From: an uncultured Lentisphaeria bacterium | Lineage (GTDB): Bacteria; Verrucomicrobiota; Lentisphaeria; Victivallales; Victivallaceae | Reading direction: 5' to 3' | Assembly (NCBI GenBank): GCA_937888615.1 | Contig: CALABZ010000354.1 | Location: forward strand, 1 to 43,987 | DNA: 43,987 nucleotides | In this document: positions 17,282 to 25,228 of the stretch, piece by piece | Layout of the letters: each line of letters opens with the position of its first letter | Position numbering within the stretch: position 1 is the stretch's first letter | Notes under the pieces: generated by a model | Database searches by the model: none | Seen by the model: only the letters and a program-made list of their open reading frames with translations | What the model was told of the DNA's origin: nothing | Made by a program: the position numbers and the translations under genes

Positions 17282-17995
17282 ATGATTAATATGTTCATTC
17301 GGAAAATTGGCTGCATGGTGTTGCTGTTGGGATGCTTGAATCTATCTGCGTCTGATTCTGCGGATCATGAATCGGACTGGATTGTCCCGAAATGGGCCAT
17401 CGATTCCCTGAATATGCCCAAGGATGCCTTTATCAAGGCTAATTCGGACTTTTCCTTGATCATGTCAGAGCATCGCAATGAAGCTCTGGGCATGAAAAAA
17501 GGATATGACCATTTTTGGGATACGGCTCTTATATACATAAAAAATGACAAGGTAAAAGCCTTGACTCTGGCGTTTTCCCGTGATTTCCCGAAAGCCAGAA
17601 GAAATTGCCTGAAAACCTTGGTGAAACTCATTGTGCGGTATGGCTCGAAATTTGAAATTGCCCAAGTCGAATTGGATCATACTATCGCACCTGACGGCAA
17701 AGGATACGGATTGCACTGGACGACTAAAAACTATGATGTATTACTGAAATTTGGTCCGTTGAATAATGAAAAAAACGGTAAATTTCAGCTCCAGATTATT
17801 TTGGACGCCAATCCCGGAGAGTCTTTTTTTATGGAAATGGATGTACCGGGAGCCGGGGGCCAAATAAAAATGTGGCGCCGAGTGGTTGAATATTTTGAAG
17901 CAACCGCGCCCAGGGACCCGGAACTTGAAACACTGAAAAAAATTCATTATACGCCTCTGTCGGAAAAAGAAAAACGTTCAGACATTGCAATTTAA
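17282..17995 (+). CDS. Hypothetical exported protein
   Basis: I do not recognise the family. The 237-residue protein starts with a hydrophobic segment (IRKIGCMVLLLGCLNLSASDS) that could be a signal peptide or a weak lipoprotein signal, with GCL at residues 18-20. The rest is mixed alpha/beta with many charged residues and no repeated motif. AGGAAG lies about 11 nt before ATG 17282; ATG 17291 is an alternative. Base composition is clearly more AT-rich than the hydrogenase genes to the left, which suggests a different history. It is preceded by a terminator and is followed by a repeat region, so it is probably its own transcription unit. Confidence 0.6.
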   Translation: MINMFIRKIGCMVLLLGCLNLSASDSADHESDWIVPKWAIDSLNMPKDAFIKANSDFSLIMSEHRNEALGMKKGYDHFWDTALIYIKNDKVKALTLAFSRDFPKARRNCLKTLVKLIVRYGSKFEIAQVELDHTIAPDGKGYGLHWTTKNYDVLLKFGPLNNEKNGKFQLQIILDANPGESFFMEMDVPGAGGQIKMWRRVVEYFEATAPRDPELETLKKIHYTPLSEKEKRSDIAI

Positions 17996-18392
17996 AGGTA
18001 GTGTCAAAAGTGATATCGAACTGACGGAGTTTTATTGAAATATGACGACAATGGGTTTGAATTCAGGGAAGTGTGTATGGATGGAGGAAACCCCAGGTAG
18101 GGCTGTCTGTCCCCAGACAGCCGTTCACCCCGTATTGAATATCCTGTATTCCGAAGGCGAACACGATGGAAAAGCCGAAGATAACGGCGCTCTGGGGACA
18201 GAGCGCCCTACCCAAAAGACAGCCGTTCGCCTTGAATGGAATATCCTGGATACCGAAAGCGAACATGATGGGAAAGCCGAAGATAACGGCGCCCTGGGGA
18301 CAGAGCGCCCTGCCTGCATAAGCAAATCAGTTAAATACAATGTAGTTATAAGGATTTTGACAAAACCAATTTAAAAAAAAGGATTTACGACG
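17996..18392. other. Gene-free stretch with tandem repeats and hairpins
   Basis: This 397-nt stretch between two hypothetical exported proteins is mostly taken up by a repeat described separately. A 110-codon frame at 18042-18374 exists, but it is built from the repeat itself and has no recognisable product, so I do not call it a gene. Confidence 0.6.
18101..18311. repeat. Two 94-bp tandem units with REP-like perfect hairpins
   Basis: Two 94-bp copies (18116-18209 and 18218-18311) align without gaps at a 102-bp period, with scattered substitutions. Upstream, GGCTGTCTG/CAGACAGCC with a TCCC loop (18101-18122) is a perfect 9-bp hairpin. Unit one ends in GGCGCTCTG/CAGAGCGCC with a GGGA loop (18186-18207), also perfect; unit two has one mismatch. 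The cores CTGTCCCCAG and CTGGGGACAG are reverse complements, so the hairpins belong to one class in opposite orientations, as in bacterial interspersed mosaic elements made of REP sequences. Whether they are dispersed in the genome cannot be seen here. Confidence 0.8.
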
Positions 18393-19121
18393 ATGAAGCG
18401 AGAGCGCGGACAACTGGTATTTTATGTCATTCTGATTTTTTCAACTTCTTTTCCCTTTTACGGCAAAGAAGAAACGGTGGACAAGGTCAATGTTTACAAA
18501 ATACTGTGGCTGAATACCAGACTGGCGGAAAATATATCGGAAAAAAATCTGGAATTGCTGCTTTCCTGGGGATTTTTCACGAAATACAACTCTTGGCTGG
18601 AGTACTATAAAGCCGCTTTCGGGAATAGTCTTTCACCAGAACAGGAGCGAAGACATAAAATTTCCATTGCAGAAAAACAAAAGTTTCTGGCAAAAGAGAA
18701 TATTGAATTTCAAGTAATCCTGGCGAAGAGCATCACAGATGTTGAGCACGGGAAATCAGGACCTGAAATTGCCGCAAAGCTGAATTTATTGCAGATAAAG
18801 GAAATGATTGAAAAGAAGAACTTGGACTATTATATCATTTTCTGCTCAAAGGAATTTGGAATTGATAAAAAAAATCCGATCATGTGGATGATGCCGGTGT
18901 TCCAATACTATGCCGGAAAACATAAAGTGAAGATGGATTATTGTTTGAGCGCCGTTCTGCCTGGATATCCGACTGAAGTCTCGTTCACATATAAAGAATT
19001 TACTGATTCTTCGAAAGAAAAGGAGACGAAACAATGCGGGTTTTATGAGAAATTCGCCAGTTGTTTATTGGAAACAATGGGGGGAGATAACAAGATCATC
19101 GTTATCAGCCTGAATCAATAA
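18393..19121 (+). CDS. Hypothetical exported protein
   Basis: No family is recognised. The 242-residue product begins with a basic stretch and a hydrophobic segment (QLVFYVILIFSTSFPFYG) compatible with a signal peptide. The remainder is rich in Lys, Glu and aromatic residues with several predicted amphipathic helices. AAGGA precedes the ATG at 18393. It lies in the AT-rich segment between 17.1 and 20.3 kb together with two other unknown exported or anchored proteins on the same strand. No clear sequence relation among the three is visible to me. The true function is open. Confidence 0.58.
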   Translation: MKRERGQLVFYVILIFSTSFPFYGKEETVDKVNVYKILWLNTRLAENISEKNLELLLSWGFFTKYNSWLEYYKAAFGNSLSPEQERRHKISIAEKQKFLAKENIEFQVILAKSITDVEHGKSGPEIAAKLNLLQIKEMIEKKNLDYYIIFCSKEFGIDKKNPIMWMMPVFQYYAGKHKVKMDYCLSAVLPGYPTEVSFTYKEFTDSSKEKETKQCGFYEKFASCLLETMGGDNKIIVISLNQ

Positions 19122-19194
19122 CACAAATCAGGAGGAAGCTCTTCAACTCGAGCCGATTTCTGCAACACCGAATGCCGGGAGGGGGGATTTGCAT

Positions 19195-20313
19195 ATGGGA
19201 AGATATAAAATTTTAATATGGTATACTCCCGCTTTTATACTGTGGTTTTTGCTGTTTTTAATCTCTCTGCAACACTGCATTCGTCCAGACGAGGAGTCGT
19301 TTTATATCAATCAGGGCTTCGATTTCGCCAATGGCAGGAACGTAACCTCCAAGGTGTCGGCCGATCCGAAAGGCAAAGTTATTTGGACCAAATATCATGA
19401 CGCAGACAAATCAATGCTGGAGATTTATAAGAAATACGGGCTCGGCTATGAAAAACCATTGATAACATATTCTTGTGGAAAAGGCTATATCTTTTCATGG
19501 TTCAATATTATTCGCATTCCGCAGAGCAGGCCGTGGTGGAAGTTCTGGCGGCACGACTATTATATTCTGCGCTATCGACCGACAGTTTGCTGGGACGGAA
19601 TATCCGGCCATGCACAATTCTTTCAAATTATCAAGAAGTTTTCTCCGCCGAAGGAAGAGGTTCGTCAAATATATGACGGTTGCATCGCGCATAATCGGGA
19701 TTTCAAGACCTTAACGGGTTATCTGCAGGAACGTTACGACCATTATAATGTACCCCATACCAAAAAAATCATATCCGAGATATTTAAATCGGGAGACGGG
19801 AAAATTGTTTTTTCCGATGGTTGCTATGAGCGCCCGGGCGAAATAGCCCGTTATATACTCAAATATAGAGATCAATATCCCAGGCAGTTGCCCGATCATT
19901 TTCTGGCCCTGGCCTGTGCTCCCCAATGGGATACAGGCTATCTCGATAAAGATGGAAATTCATTCATGATGCTTGAATATTTTTATAATCCAGGCAAAAA
20001 GAATGCTCTTTATCTTGCGTTGTCGATGACCAATGGGAAATATGGTTTTTCACTTTCCCGGGAGTTCTTGGCGTTAAGCAAAAAGAAACTTCTCAAAACT
20101 TTTATCAGTCAGGTTATGCCGGAGGATTCATCCGTATTGCCTTCGCTCCCCGACCCCACTCCGGTCCCGGCCAATCCCGGCAGAGCTTTAGATATCTATT
20201 ATGTCGATACATACCTGAATCTGCCGGAGCGCGAAACAGCGTTGCAGATGACATTCAACTTCAAATATTTAAGGAAATATTGGCAGAAAGCTCTGGATGA
20301 TATAAAAAAATGA
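19195..20313 (+). CDS. Hypothetical membrane-anchored protein
   Basis: The ATG at 19195 is preceded at 8 nt by a long GGGAGGGGGG ribosome site; a TTG two codons earlier is possible. The 372-residue product has one N-terminal hydrophobic helix (ILIWYTPAFILWFLLFLISL) acting as an uncleaved anchor or signal, then a large soluble part rich in Tyr, Trp and Phe (for example SRPWWKFWRHDYYILRYRP near residue 105). The domain should sit outside the cytoplasm. I do not recognise a family. It is the last gene of the AT-rich island and is followed by a 700-nt gene-free structured region. Confidence 0.58.
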   Translation: MGRYKILIWYTPAFILWFLLFLISLQHCIRPDEESFYINQGFDFANGRNVTSKVSADPKGKVIWTKYHDADKSMLEIYKKYGLGYEKPLITYSCGKGYIFSWFNIIRIPQSRPWWKFWRHDYYILRYRPTVCWDGISGHAQFFQIIKKFSPPKEEVRQIYDGCIAHNRDFKTLTGYLQERYDHYNVPHTKKIISEIFKSGDGKIVFSDGCYERPGEIARYILKYRDQYPRQLPDHFLALACAPQWDTGYLDKDGNSFMMLEYFYNPGKKNALYLALSMTNGKYGFSLSREFLALSKKKLLKTFISQVMPEDSSVLPSLPDPTPVPANPGRALDIYYVDTYLNLPERETALQMTFNFKYLRKYWQKALDDIKK

Positions 20314-20334
20314 GCCGCCGGAATGATGGAAGAA

Positions 20335-20408
20335 GGGGAATCCGACCGACCTTTTTCGTCGAGCAACAGAGGAGTGGGGTGGGAGAGTTCAGCACGGTCG
20401 GATTCCCC
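20335..20408. repeat. 14-bp perfect inverted repeat, 46-nt loop
   Basis: GGGGAATCCGACCG at 20335-20348 is matched exactly by its reverse complement at 20395-20408, followed by six A. No T-run follows on either strand, so it is not an ordinary terminator. It could be a small palindromic mobile element or part of a structured RNA. Confidence 0.75.
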
Positions 20409-20575
20409 AAAAAATTCAAATACAACCGGTGTTTCCGGTCATTCGTTTGATCAGGCTTCATATGCATCTGTTTCGGCATCCTTTCGATTTTTAAGGCGGG
20501 AAACTTGACCGGCCATCATTGGGGGGGGAGAACACGTCAACCGGCCAAGTCCCCGGAATTTCAACATAAAAAAGA

Positions 20576-20686
20576 GCGGCACCCTTCAGGTATGATTCGA
20601 GGGCCTACCACAGCCTTTGGAGATACACAGAAGAGTGCCGCATTTTCATGCGTCTCAGTCTGCGGCTCCAAAGGGAAAGGTGGTAG
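20576..20686 (+). ncRNA. Candidate structured RNA with pseudoknot topology
   Basis: Two long stems interlock. Stem A pairs GCGGCACCCTTC (20576-20587) with GAAGAGTGCCGC (20630-20641), 11 of 12 positions. Stem B pairs CTACCAC plus CCTTTGGAG (20605-20622) with CTCCAAAGG plus GTGGTAG (20666-20686), 16 pairs with a small internal loop. The order A-B-A'-B' is that of an H-type pseudoknot with connecting segments of about 17, 7 and 24 nt. Four T follow stem B'. The strand is a guess because inverted repeats are symmetric. A degenerate mobile element is the main alternative. Confidence 0.35.
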
Positions 20687-20914
20687 TTTTCGAAATCCGC
20701 AAAATATTTAATTGTATTTTGGTTCAGTTCCAGCGAACCAAACCGGTTCCGTGAAAAAATTTAGATTATAAGAATCCTCCCAATTTTTATTCTCACAAAT
20801 CACAAAATAACACGGTTGTTTGAAAAATGCAACTTTATTTTTATTCCAGATACGATATTTTTTGCTTTCTCCGGAATTTCGACATCAGATCACCACGTTT
20901 TCGAGGCCATCAAA

Positions 20915-20993
20915 AAGTCATTCGCCTTGCAGGCGACCAGCGCTGTCCGTGCGCTGGACCGCGTCCAGGTAAGCACCCGGTGGCGAATGACTT
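20915..20993 (-). terminator. Branched hairpin downstream of the hydrolase gene, probable terminator
   Basis: AAGTCATTCGCC (20915-20926) and its exact reverse complement (20982-20993) form a 12-bp stem. Inside, CCAGCGC/GCGCTGG forms a 7-bp hairpin and overlaps a competing CTGGAC/GTCCAG hairpin. Read on the minus strand the outer stem ends in CTTTTTG, 20 nt after the stop of the hydrolase gene at 21014, so it can act as its terminator. The large internal structure is unusual for a simple terminator. Confidence 0.5.
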
Positions 20994-21013
20994 GAGCATG
21001 GGAACGATTTTTT

Positions 21014-21877
21014 TCAGGGCGCGCCTACCGCCGTCGGCGTTTTGTTCGCGGCGAAAAATTCATCCAGTATTTGAAAGTAACGGTCTTCGCCTAAAACCTT
21101 CAAAATATCCTGATGCCCGGCGCCGGGCACCCGGACCAACTGCTTGCGTCCGGCGGCTTCCCGGTAATTTTTCTCCGCGTTCCGGTACGGGACCACTTTG
21201 TCCTTGGTTCCGTGAAAAATCAGCACGGGAACCTTGCTTTGCGACAGCCAGCTTGAATTGGGAAAATGATCGCCGGGCCAGCCGCTCCACGGAATTATCA
21301 CCTGGAGAACGGAGGCAAGGCCGCCCTCCAGCACCATTCCGCCCAGCGGATAGCGATGGCTGAGGTAACAGGCCGGGCCGCTTCCCATGGAGAACCCGAC
21401 CGCGATAATTCGTTCCGGCGGCACTTTGCAGACGTTGGTCAGGTATTGGTAAACCGCGTCGGCGTCGCGCAAAGCCGCCGTCAGCGAGGATTCGCCCTCC
21501 GATGAACCGAATCCCTCGTAATCATAACCGATCGCGCCATAGCCGCGCCGATGGAATTCAAGGAGCTGTTTCCGTTTGCCGGCGAGGTCTTCGAGATTGC
21601 CGTAACTGTAGAGAACGGTGTAAGTTTCCGGCGTCGGAGCGGGAAAATAGAGCGCCGCAATTTTCCGACCGTCCTGAACCTTGATCCAGGTTATCGGTTC
21701 GGGCGAGGGCGTTCGTGCGGATTGGGGTTGCAGGGTTCTGGTTTCAAGCTCCCGGAGCAACAGCAGATAGGCGATAACAAGCACTGTCAGCAGTGCCAGG
21801 CCAATGATTCCGGCAAGTCGAACCATTCGGCGTTTGCCGGAACCATGAAAATGCGATTTTATTTTTCCGGGGAACAT
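21014..21877 (-). CDS. Membrane-anchored alpha/beta hydrolase
   Basis: The 287-residue protein has an N-terminal hydrophobic helix (LAGIIGLALLTVLVIAYLLLL, about residues 21-41) and then an alpha/beta hydrolase domain. The nucleophile elbow is GFSMGSGPA near residue 165, the acid is in FHGTKDKVVPY near 225, and the His is in GAGHQDIL near 255. This is the serine hydrolase type found in BEM46/ABHD-like proteins. The domain should face the periplasm, anchored by the helix. Its start overlaps the 3' end of the upstream esterase gene by 19 nt, indicating coupled expression. The substrate is not predictable from sequence. Confidence 0.82.
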   Translation of the reverse strand: MFPGKIKSHFHGSGKRRMVRLAGIIGLALLTVLVIAYLLLLRELETRTLQPQSARTPSPEPITWIKVQDGRKIAALYFPAPTPETYTVLYSYGNLEDLAGKRKQLLEFHRRGYGAIGYDYEGFGSSEGESSLTAALRDADAVYQYLTNVCKVPPERIIAVGFSMGSGPACYLSHRYPLGGMVLEGGLASVLQVIIPWSGWPGDHFPNSSWLSQSKVPVLIFHGTKDKVVPYRNAEKNYREAAGRKQLVRVPGAGHQDILKVLGEDRYFQILDEFFAANKTPTAVGAP

Positions 21878-22671
21878 TTTCCCCAGCCCATTTTGCGGAG
21901 CCAGGTGCCGCAGAGCTCGGGCCAGACCCGGATTTCGGGTACGCCGTCGTCCACGCCAAGGCCCAGTCCGTGACGTCCATACGGGAATACATGCAGTTCA
22001 AACGGGATATTCCTGCCGCGGAGCGCCGCGGCGTAATTCAGGCTGTTCTCCACCGGCACCCCGGCGTCTTCGGCGGTATGCCAGATGAAGGATGGCGGCG
22101 TATTGTCCTTGACTCTGCATTCCCAGGAAAAAGGTTTCAGCTCCTGGGGCAATTTCGGTTCGCCGAGCAGATTGGCGAAGGAACCGCTGTGCGGCATATT
22201 CACGCCGCTGACCACCGGGTAACAGAGAATGGTGGCGTCGGGACGGGCCGAGACCGCGTCGGCGGCGTCGCCGTTGTCGGCCTTGACTTCATCGAAAACG
22301 ACCCCGGAACTGCACGCCAGGTGACCGCCAGCCGAAAAACCGAGCACGGCGATTTTATCGGGAGCCACATGCCATTCGGCGGCGCGGCTGCGGACGATTT
22401 TCACGGCGCGCAGGACGTCTTCCTGCGGGGCCGGGTAGCGGTACGGCGCGGTGCGGTATTGAAGGACGAACGCATGGAAGCCGAGCTCGTTCATTTTTTC
22501 CGCCACCGGCGCGCCTTCATGACTGGCACGATGGGTGTAAGCGCCGCCGGGACAGACGATCACCGCGCCGCGGACGTCGTCGCCGGGCAGCAGGAGGGGT
22601 TCCAGATACGGCTGAAAGTCATCTTCGCCGCCGCAGGATTTGCGGTCGCTCCACAACATGATTTTTTCCAT
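21859..22671 (-). CDS. Alpha/beta hydrolase, BD-FAE/acetyl-xylan-esterase-like
   Basis: This 270-residue cytoplasmic protein begins MEKIMLWSDRKS without a signal peptide. The oxyanion region is VIVCPGGAYTHRASHEG, the nucleophile elbow GFSAGGHLA near residue 130, the acid in HTAEDAGVPVENS, and the His in YGRHGLGLG. These features fit the BD-FAE-type esterases often annotated as acetyl esterase or xylanase, which remove acetyl or feruloyl groups from imported oligosaccharides. It starts 4 nt after the glnS stop and overlaps the next hydrolase, so the three minus-strand genes probably share a transcript. Confidence 0.85.
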   Translation of the reverse strand: MEKIMLWSDRKSCGGEDDFQPYLEPLLLPGDDVRGAVIVCPGGAYTHRASHEGAPVAEKMNELGFHAFVLQYRTAPYRYPAPQEDVLRAVKIVRSRAAEWHVAPDKIAVLGFSAGGHLACSSGVVFDEVKADNGDAADAVSARPDATILCYPVVSGVNMPHSGSFANLLGEPKLPQELKPFSWECRVKDNTPPSFIWHTAEDAGVPVENSLNYAAALRGRNIPFELHVFPYGRHGLGLGVDDGVPEIRVWPELCGTWLRKMGWGKCSPEK

Positions 22672-22675
22672 TCTA

Positions 22676-24361
22676 TCAGGCCTCTTTATTCTGAATTTTC
22701 GCCCAGGAGTCTTTCAGGCCCACTGTGCGGTTGAATACTTTGCGTTCGGGGGTGCTGTCGGGATCGCAGCAGAAGTAGCCGACGCGCTCGAACTGGAAAA
22801 GGGCGCCGGGAGCGGCGTCCTGCAGGCTCGGTTCGATCAGGCATTCGGTCACGTTCAGGGAATCGGGGTTCAGGAGTTCCTTGAATTCAAGCTCGGACTC
22901 GGTGGGGTCTTCCGGGGTGAACAGCGGAGCGAACAGCCGGGCTTCGGCTTTTTTCGCATGTGCGGCGGAAACCCAGTGGATGGTGCCTTTCACCTTGCGT
23001 CCGTCGGGCGAATTGCCGCCGCGGGTGGCGGGATCGTAGGTACAGCGGAGTTCGACGACCGCGCCATTTTCGTCCTTGACCACTTCTTCGCATTTGATGA
23101 AATAACCGTAGCGGAGCCGGACTTCGCGTCCCGGGGCCAGCCGGAAATATTTTTTCGGCGGGTCTTCCATGAAGTCTTCCTGTTCGATATAAAGTTCGCG
23201 GGAGAAGGGGACCTTGCGGCTGCCGGCGCTTTCGTCTTCGGGATTGTTGACGGCGTCAAGTTCATCGACCGTTCCTTCCGGAAAATTGGTGATGACGACT
23301 TTCAACGGGTTCATGACGGCCATGGCGCGCAGGGCGCGCTTGTTCAGGTCGTCGCGCTGGAAGTGTTCGAGCAGGCTAAGGTCGGAAATACTGTTGGTTT
23401 TGGTGGCGCCGGTGCTGGCCACGAAAGCGCGGATGGCTTCCGGGGTGTAGCCGCGGCGGCGCATGCCGCAGAGCGTGGGCATGCGCGGATCGTCCCAGCC
23501 GTTGACGTAATGTTCCTTGACCAGGGTCAGGAGTTTGCGTTTGCTCATCACGGTATAGGTGAGGTTCAGGCGGGCGAATTCGATCTGCTGCGGATGGCAG
23601 GGCATTTCGAGTTCATCCAGGAACCAGTCGTAAAGCGGGCGGTGGATTTCGAACTCCAGGGTACAGATGGAATGGGTGATTCCTTCGATCGAATCGCTGA
23701 TGCAGTGGGCGAAATCGTACATCGGGTAGATACACCATTTGTCGCCGGTGCGGTAGTGGTGTTCGCGGCGGATGCGGTAGATGGCGGGATCGCGCATATG
23801 CATGTTGGGCGAGGCCATATCGATTTTGGCGCGAAGGGTTTTGGCGCCGTCCTCGAATTCGCCGTTGCGCATGCGGGCGAAAAGGTCGAGGTTTTCTTCG
23901 ACCGAACGGTTGCGGCAGGGGGATTCGCGGCCGGGTTCGGTAAGGGTGCCGCGGTATTCCCGGACTTCGTCGGGGGAGAGGTCGCAAACGTAGGCTTTGC
24001 CGCGTTTGATCAGTTCCACCGCGCGTTCATAAAGTTTCTCGTAATAGTCGGAGGCGAAAAAAAGTTTGTCGCCCCAGTCGTAGCCCAACCATTTGACGTC
24101 CTGCTTGATGCTTTCGACGTATTCCAGGTCTTCCTTGGTCGGGTTGGTGTCGTCCATGCGCAGGTGAGTGATGCCGTTGAATTCGGCGGCGATGCCGAAA
24201 TCCAGACAAATCGCCTTGGCGTGCCCGATATGCAGATAACCGTTCGGTTCGGGGGGGAAACGGGTAACTACGGCGCCGTTATTCTTATTGTTTTTCACAT
24301 CATTTACCACAATTGCGCGGATGAAATCCAGCGGCGCGGCGGCATTTGTTTCGTTATCCAT
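22676..24361 (-). CDS. glnS: Glutaminyl-tRNA synthetase
   Basis: The 561-residue product is a class I GlnRS. The HIGH motif is in FPPEPNGYLHIGHAKAI near residue 45, the KMSKS equivalent is VMSKRKLLTLV near 272, and the C-terminal anticodon-binding beta-barrels include VPFSREL, EVRLRYGYFIKCEEV and FNRTVGLKDSW. It charges tRNA-Gln with glutamine directly, so this organism need not rely on the Glu-tRNA amidotransferase route for Gln. Length is typical. It leads a minus-strand set with two hydrolases. A 580-codon antisense frame over this gene is a shadow. Confidence 0.97.
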   Translation of the reverse strand: MDNETNAAAPLDFIRAIVVNDVKNNKNNGAVVTRFPPEPNGYLHIGHAKAICLDFGIAAEFNGITHLRMDDTNPTKEDLEYVESIKQDVKWLGYDWGDKLFFASDYYEKLYERAVELIKRGKAYVCDLSPDEVREYRGTLTEPGRESPCRNRSVEENLDLFARMRNGEFEDGAKTLRAKIDMASPNMHMRDPAIYRIRREHHYRTGDKWCIYPMYDFAHCISDSIEGITHSICTLEFEIHRPLYDWFLDELEMPCHPQQIEFARLNLTYTVMSKRKLLTLVKEHYVNGWDDPRMPTLCGMRRRGYTPEAIRAFVASTGATKTNSISDLSLLEHFQRDDLNKRALRAMAVMNPLKVVITNFPEGTVDELDAVNNPEDESAGSRKVPFSRELYIEQEDFMEDPPKKYFRLAPGREVRLRYGYFIKCEEVVKDENGAVVELRCTYDPATRGGNSPDGRKVKGTIHWVSAAHAKKAEARLFAPLFTPEDPTESELEFKELLNPDSLNVTECLIEPSLQDAAPGALFQFERVGYFCCDPDSTPERKVFNRTVGLKDSWAKIQNKEA

Positions 24362-24568
24362 AATCAGTTACTCTCCAGATAAATTACAAAGCTATAACAT
24401 ATATCCGGTTAACAAAAAATCAATCTTTTACACACATACACGGACCTTTATTTGAATAAATCTTCAATTCCGGCTTTAAAAACCGCCTTTGACGGAGTAT
24501 TATAAAGAAAGCCGCGGCCGGAAATTGTACCGGGCCGGGATGTTTTTCTATTACAGGAAATTTTATTT

Positions 24569-25228
24569 ATGCGTTTGATAGTGATATGTTTGTGTGCGGC
24601 AATGCTGGCGGCGGGCTGTTCCGGCAAAAAGGCGAAGGATCCACAGTTGAACAACCTGCGCCTGACCAGCGACCTGATCGAAAGTTTGTCGAAAAACGAT
24701 CACAAGGGCGCTGCCGCCCGGGCCGCAAAGCTCCGTACCATCCTGCCCGAAAGCTCATTTCTCAGTATGCTTGAAGAATGCGAAACCGGCAACATTTATA
24801 TTGCCCAGGCCCAGCCGTTTCTGGATAAAGGCGACCTGGAGGGAGCAAACAGAATCATCGACAAGGGGCTTGCAGATCATCCGATGAATCATTATCTGGC
24901 GCAGTCGCGCGCCCAGCTCCAGCTTCTGGTGAAATTCCAGAAAGCACTTGAAACGGCGATGCATCCGATGGGCGCTGTCGATTTACAGGAGTCCATCGCC
25001 GAAATCAAGGAACTGGGGGCCGCATACCCGAAAAGCACTTTTATCCCCGCCTTTATCGCGGCCCGCGAAAAAGATGCGGTGGTGATGGAAAAGCATGAAC
25101 TCAAGCGCGCTTACGACAGCCTCGTCGCCGAATACCGGATTCTCTCCAAAACCGATCCGGCACTCGCCGGAGTCCTGGCCGCACAGATCGCTTATGAAAA
25201 AGACCATCCTGACGCTTCTCGCATGTAA
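24569..25228 (+). CDS. Lipoprotein, helical repeat type
   Basis: The 219-residue protein has a clear lipoprotein signal, MRLIVICLCAAMLAAGC, with the lipobox LAAGC and lipidated Cys at position 17. The rest is predicted all-helical, with Ala/Leu-rich repeats (KGDLEGANRIIDKGLADHP) resembling TPR-like helical hairpins, though no canonical TPR is certain. AGGAAA precedes the ATG. It overlaps by 35 nt the next gene, a parvulin-like isomerase, which suggests a joint role in envelope protein folding or outer membrane assembly. The precise role is unknown. Confidence 0.72.
   Translation: MRLIVICLCAAMLAAGCSGKKAKDPQLNNLRLTSDLIESLSKNDHKGAAARAAKLRTILPESSFLSMLEECETGNIYIAQAQPFLDKGDLEGANRIIDKGLADHPMNHYLAQSRAQLQLLVKFQKALETAMHPMGAVDLQESIAEIKELGAAYPKSTFIPAFIAAREKDAVVMEKHELKRAYDSLVAEYRILSKTDPALAGVLAAQIAYEKDHPDASRM

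Larger units (their letters stand above)
20314..21013. other. 700-nt gene-free region rich in inverted repeats
   Basis: No convincing gene occurs here, and short frames at 20323, 20505 and 20827 lack ribosome sites or family features. Several inverted repeats are present: a 14-bp perfect one (20335-20348/20395-20408), ACCGG/CCGGT (20425/20435), ACTTGACCGG/CCGGCCAAGT with one mismatch (20503/20541), an interlocked double stem (20576-20686), GGTTC/GAACC (20721/20735) and a 12-bp perfect one (20915/20982). The density of structure exceeds that of other intergenic regions in this window. Confidence 0.6.

Noticed and set aside
17088..17285. 65-codon frame between echF and the next gene
   Set aside because: It starts within the ech terminator and has no recognisable features.
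18116..18311. Possible CRISPR array
   Set aside because: Only two long (94 bp) units with an 8-bp gap; no short repeats with unique spacers and no cas genes nearby.
18042..18374. 110-codon frame with internal repeat
   Set aside because: The repeated peptide is a by-product of the 94-bp DNA repeat with hairpins; no signal, domain or ribosome site supports a gene.
20335..20408. Rho-independent terminator of the 19.2 kb gene
   Set aside because: The stem is followed by A residues on the plus strand and by no T-run on the minus strand, and the 46-nt loop is too large.
22640..24382. 580-codon open frame on the plus strand
   Set aside because: It lies entirely opposite glnS, has no ribosome site or recognisable domain, and its composition is that of a GC-biased antisense shadow.
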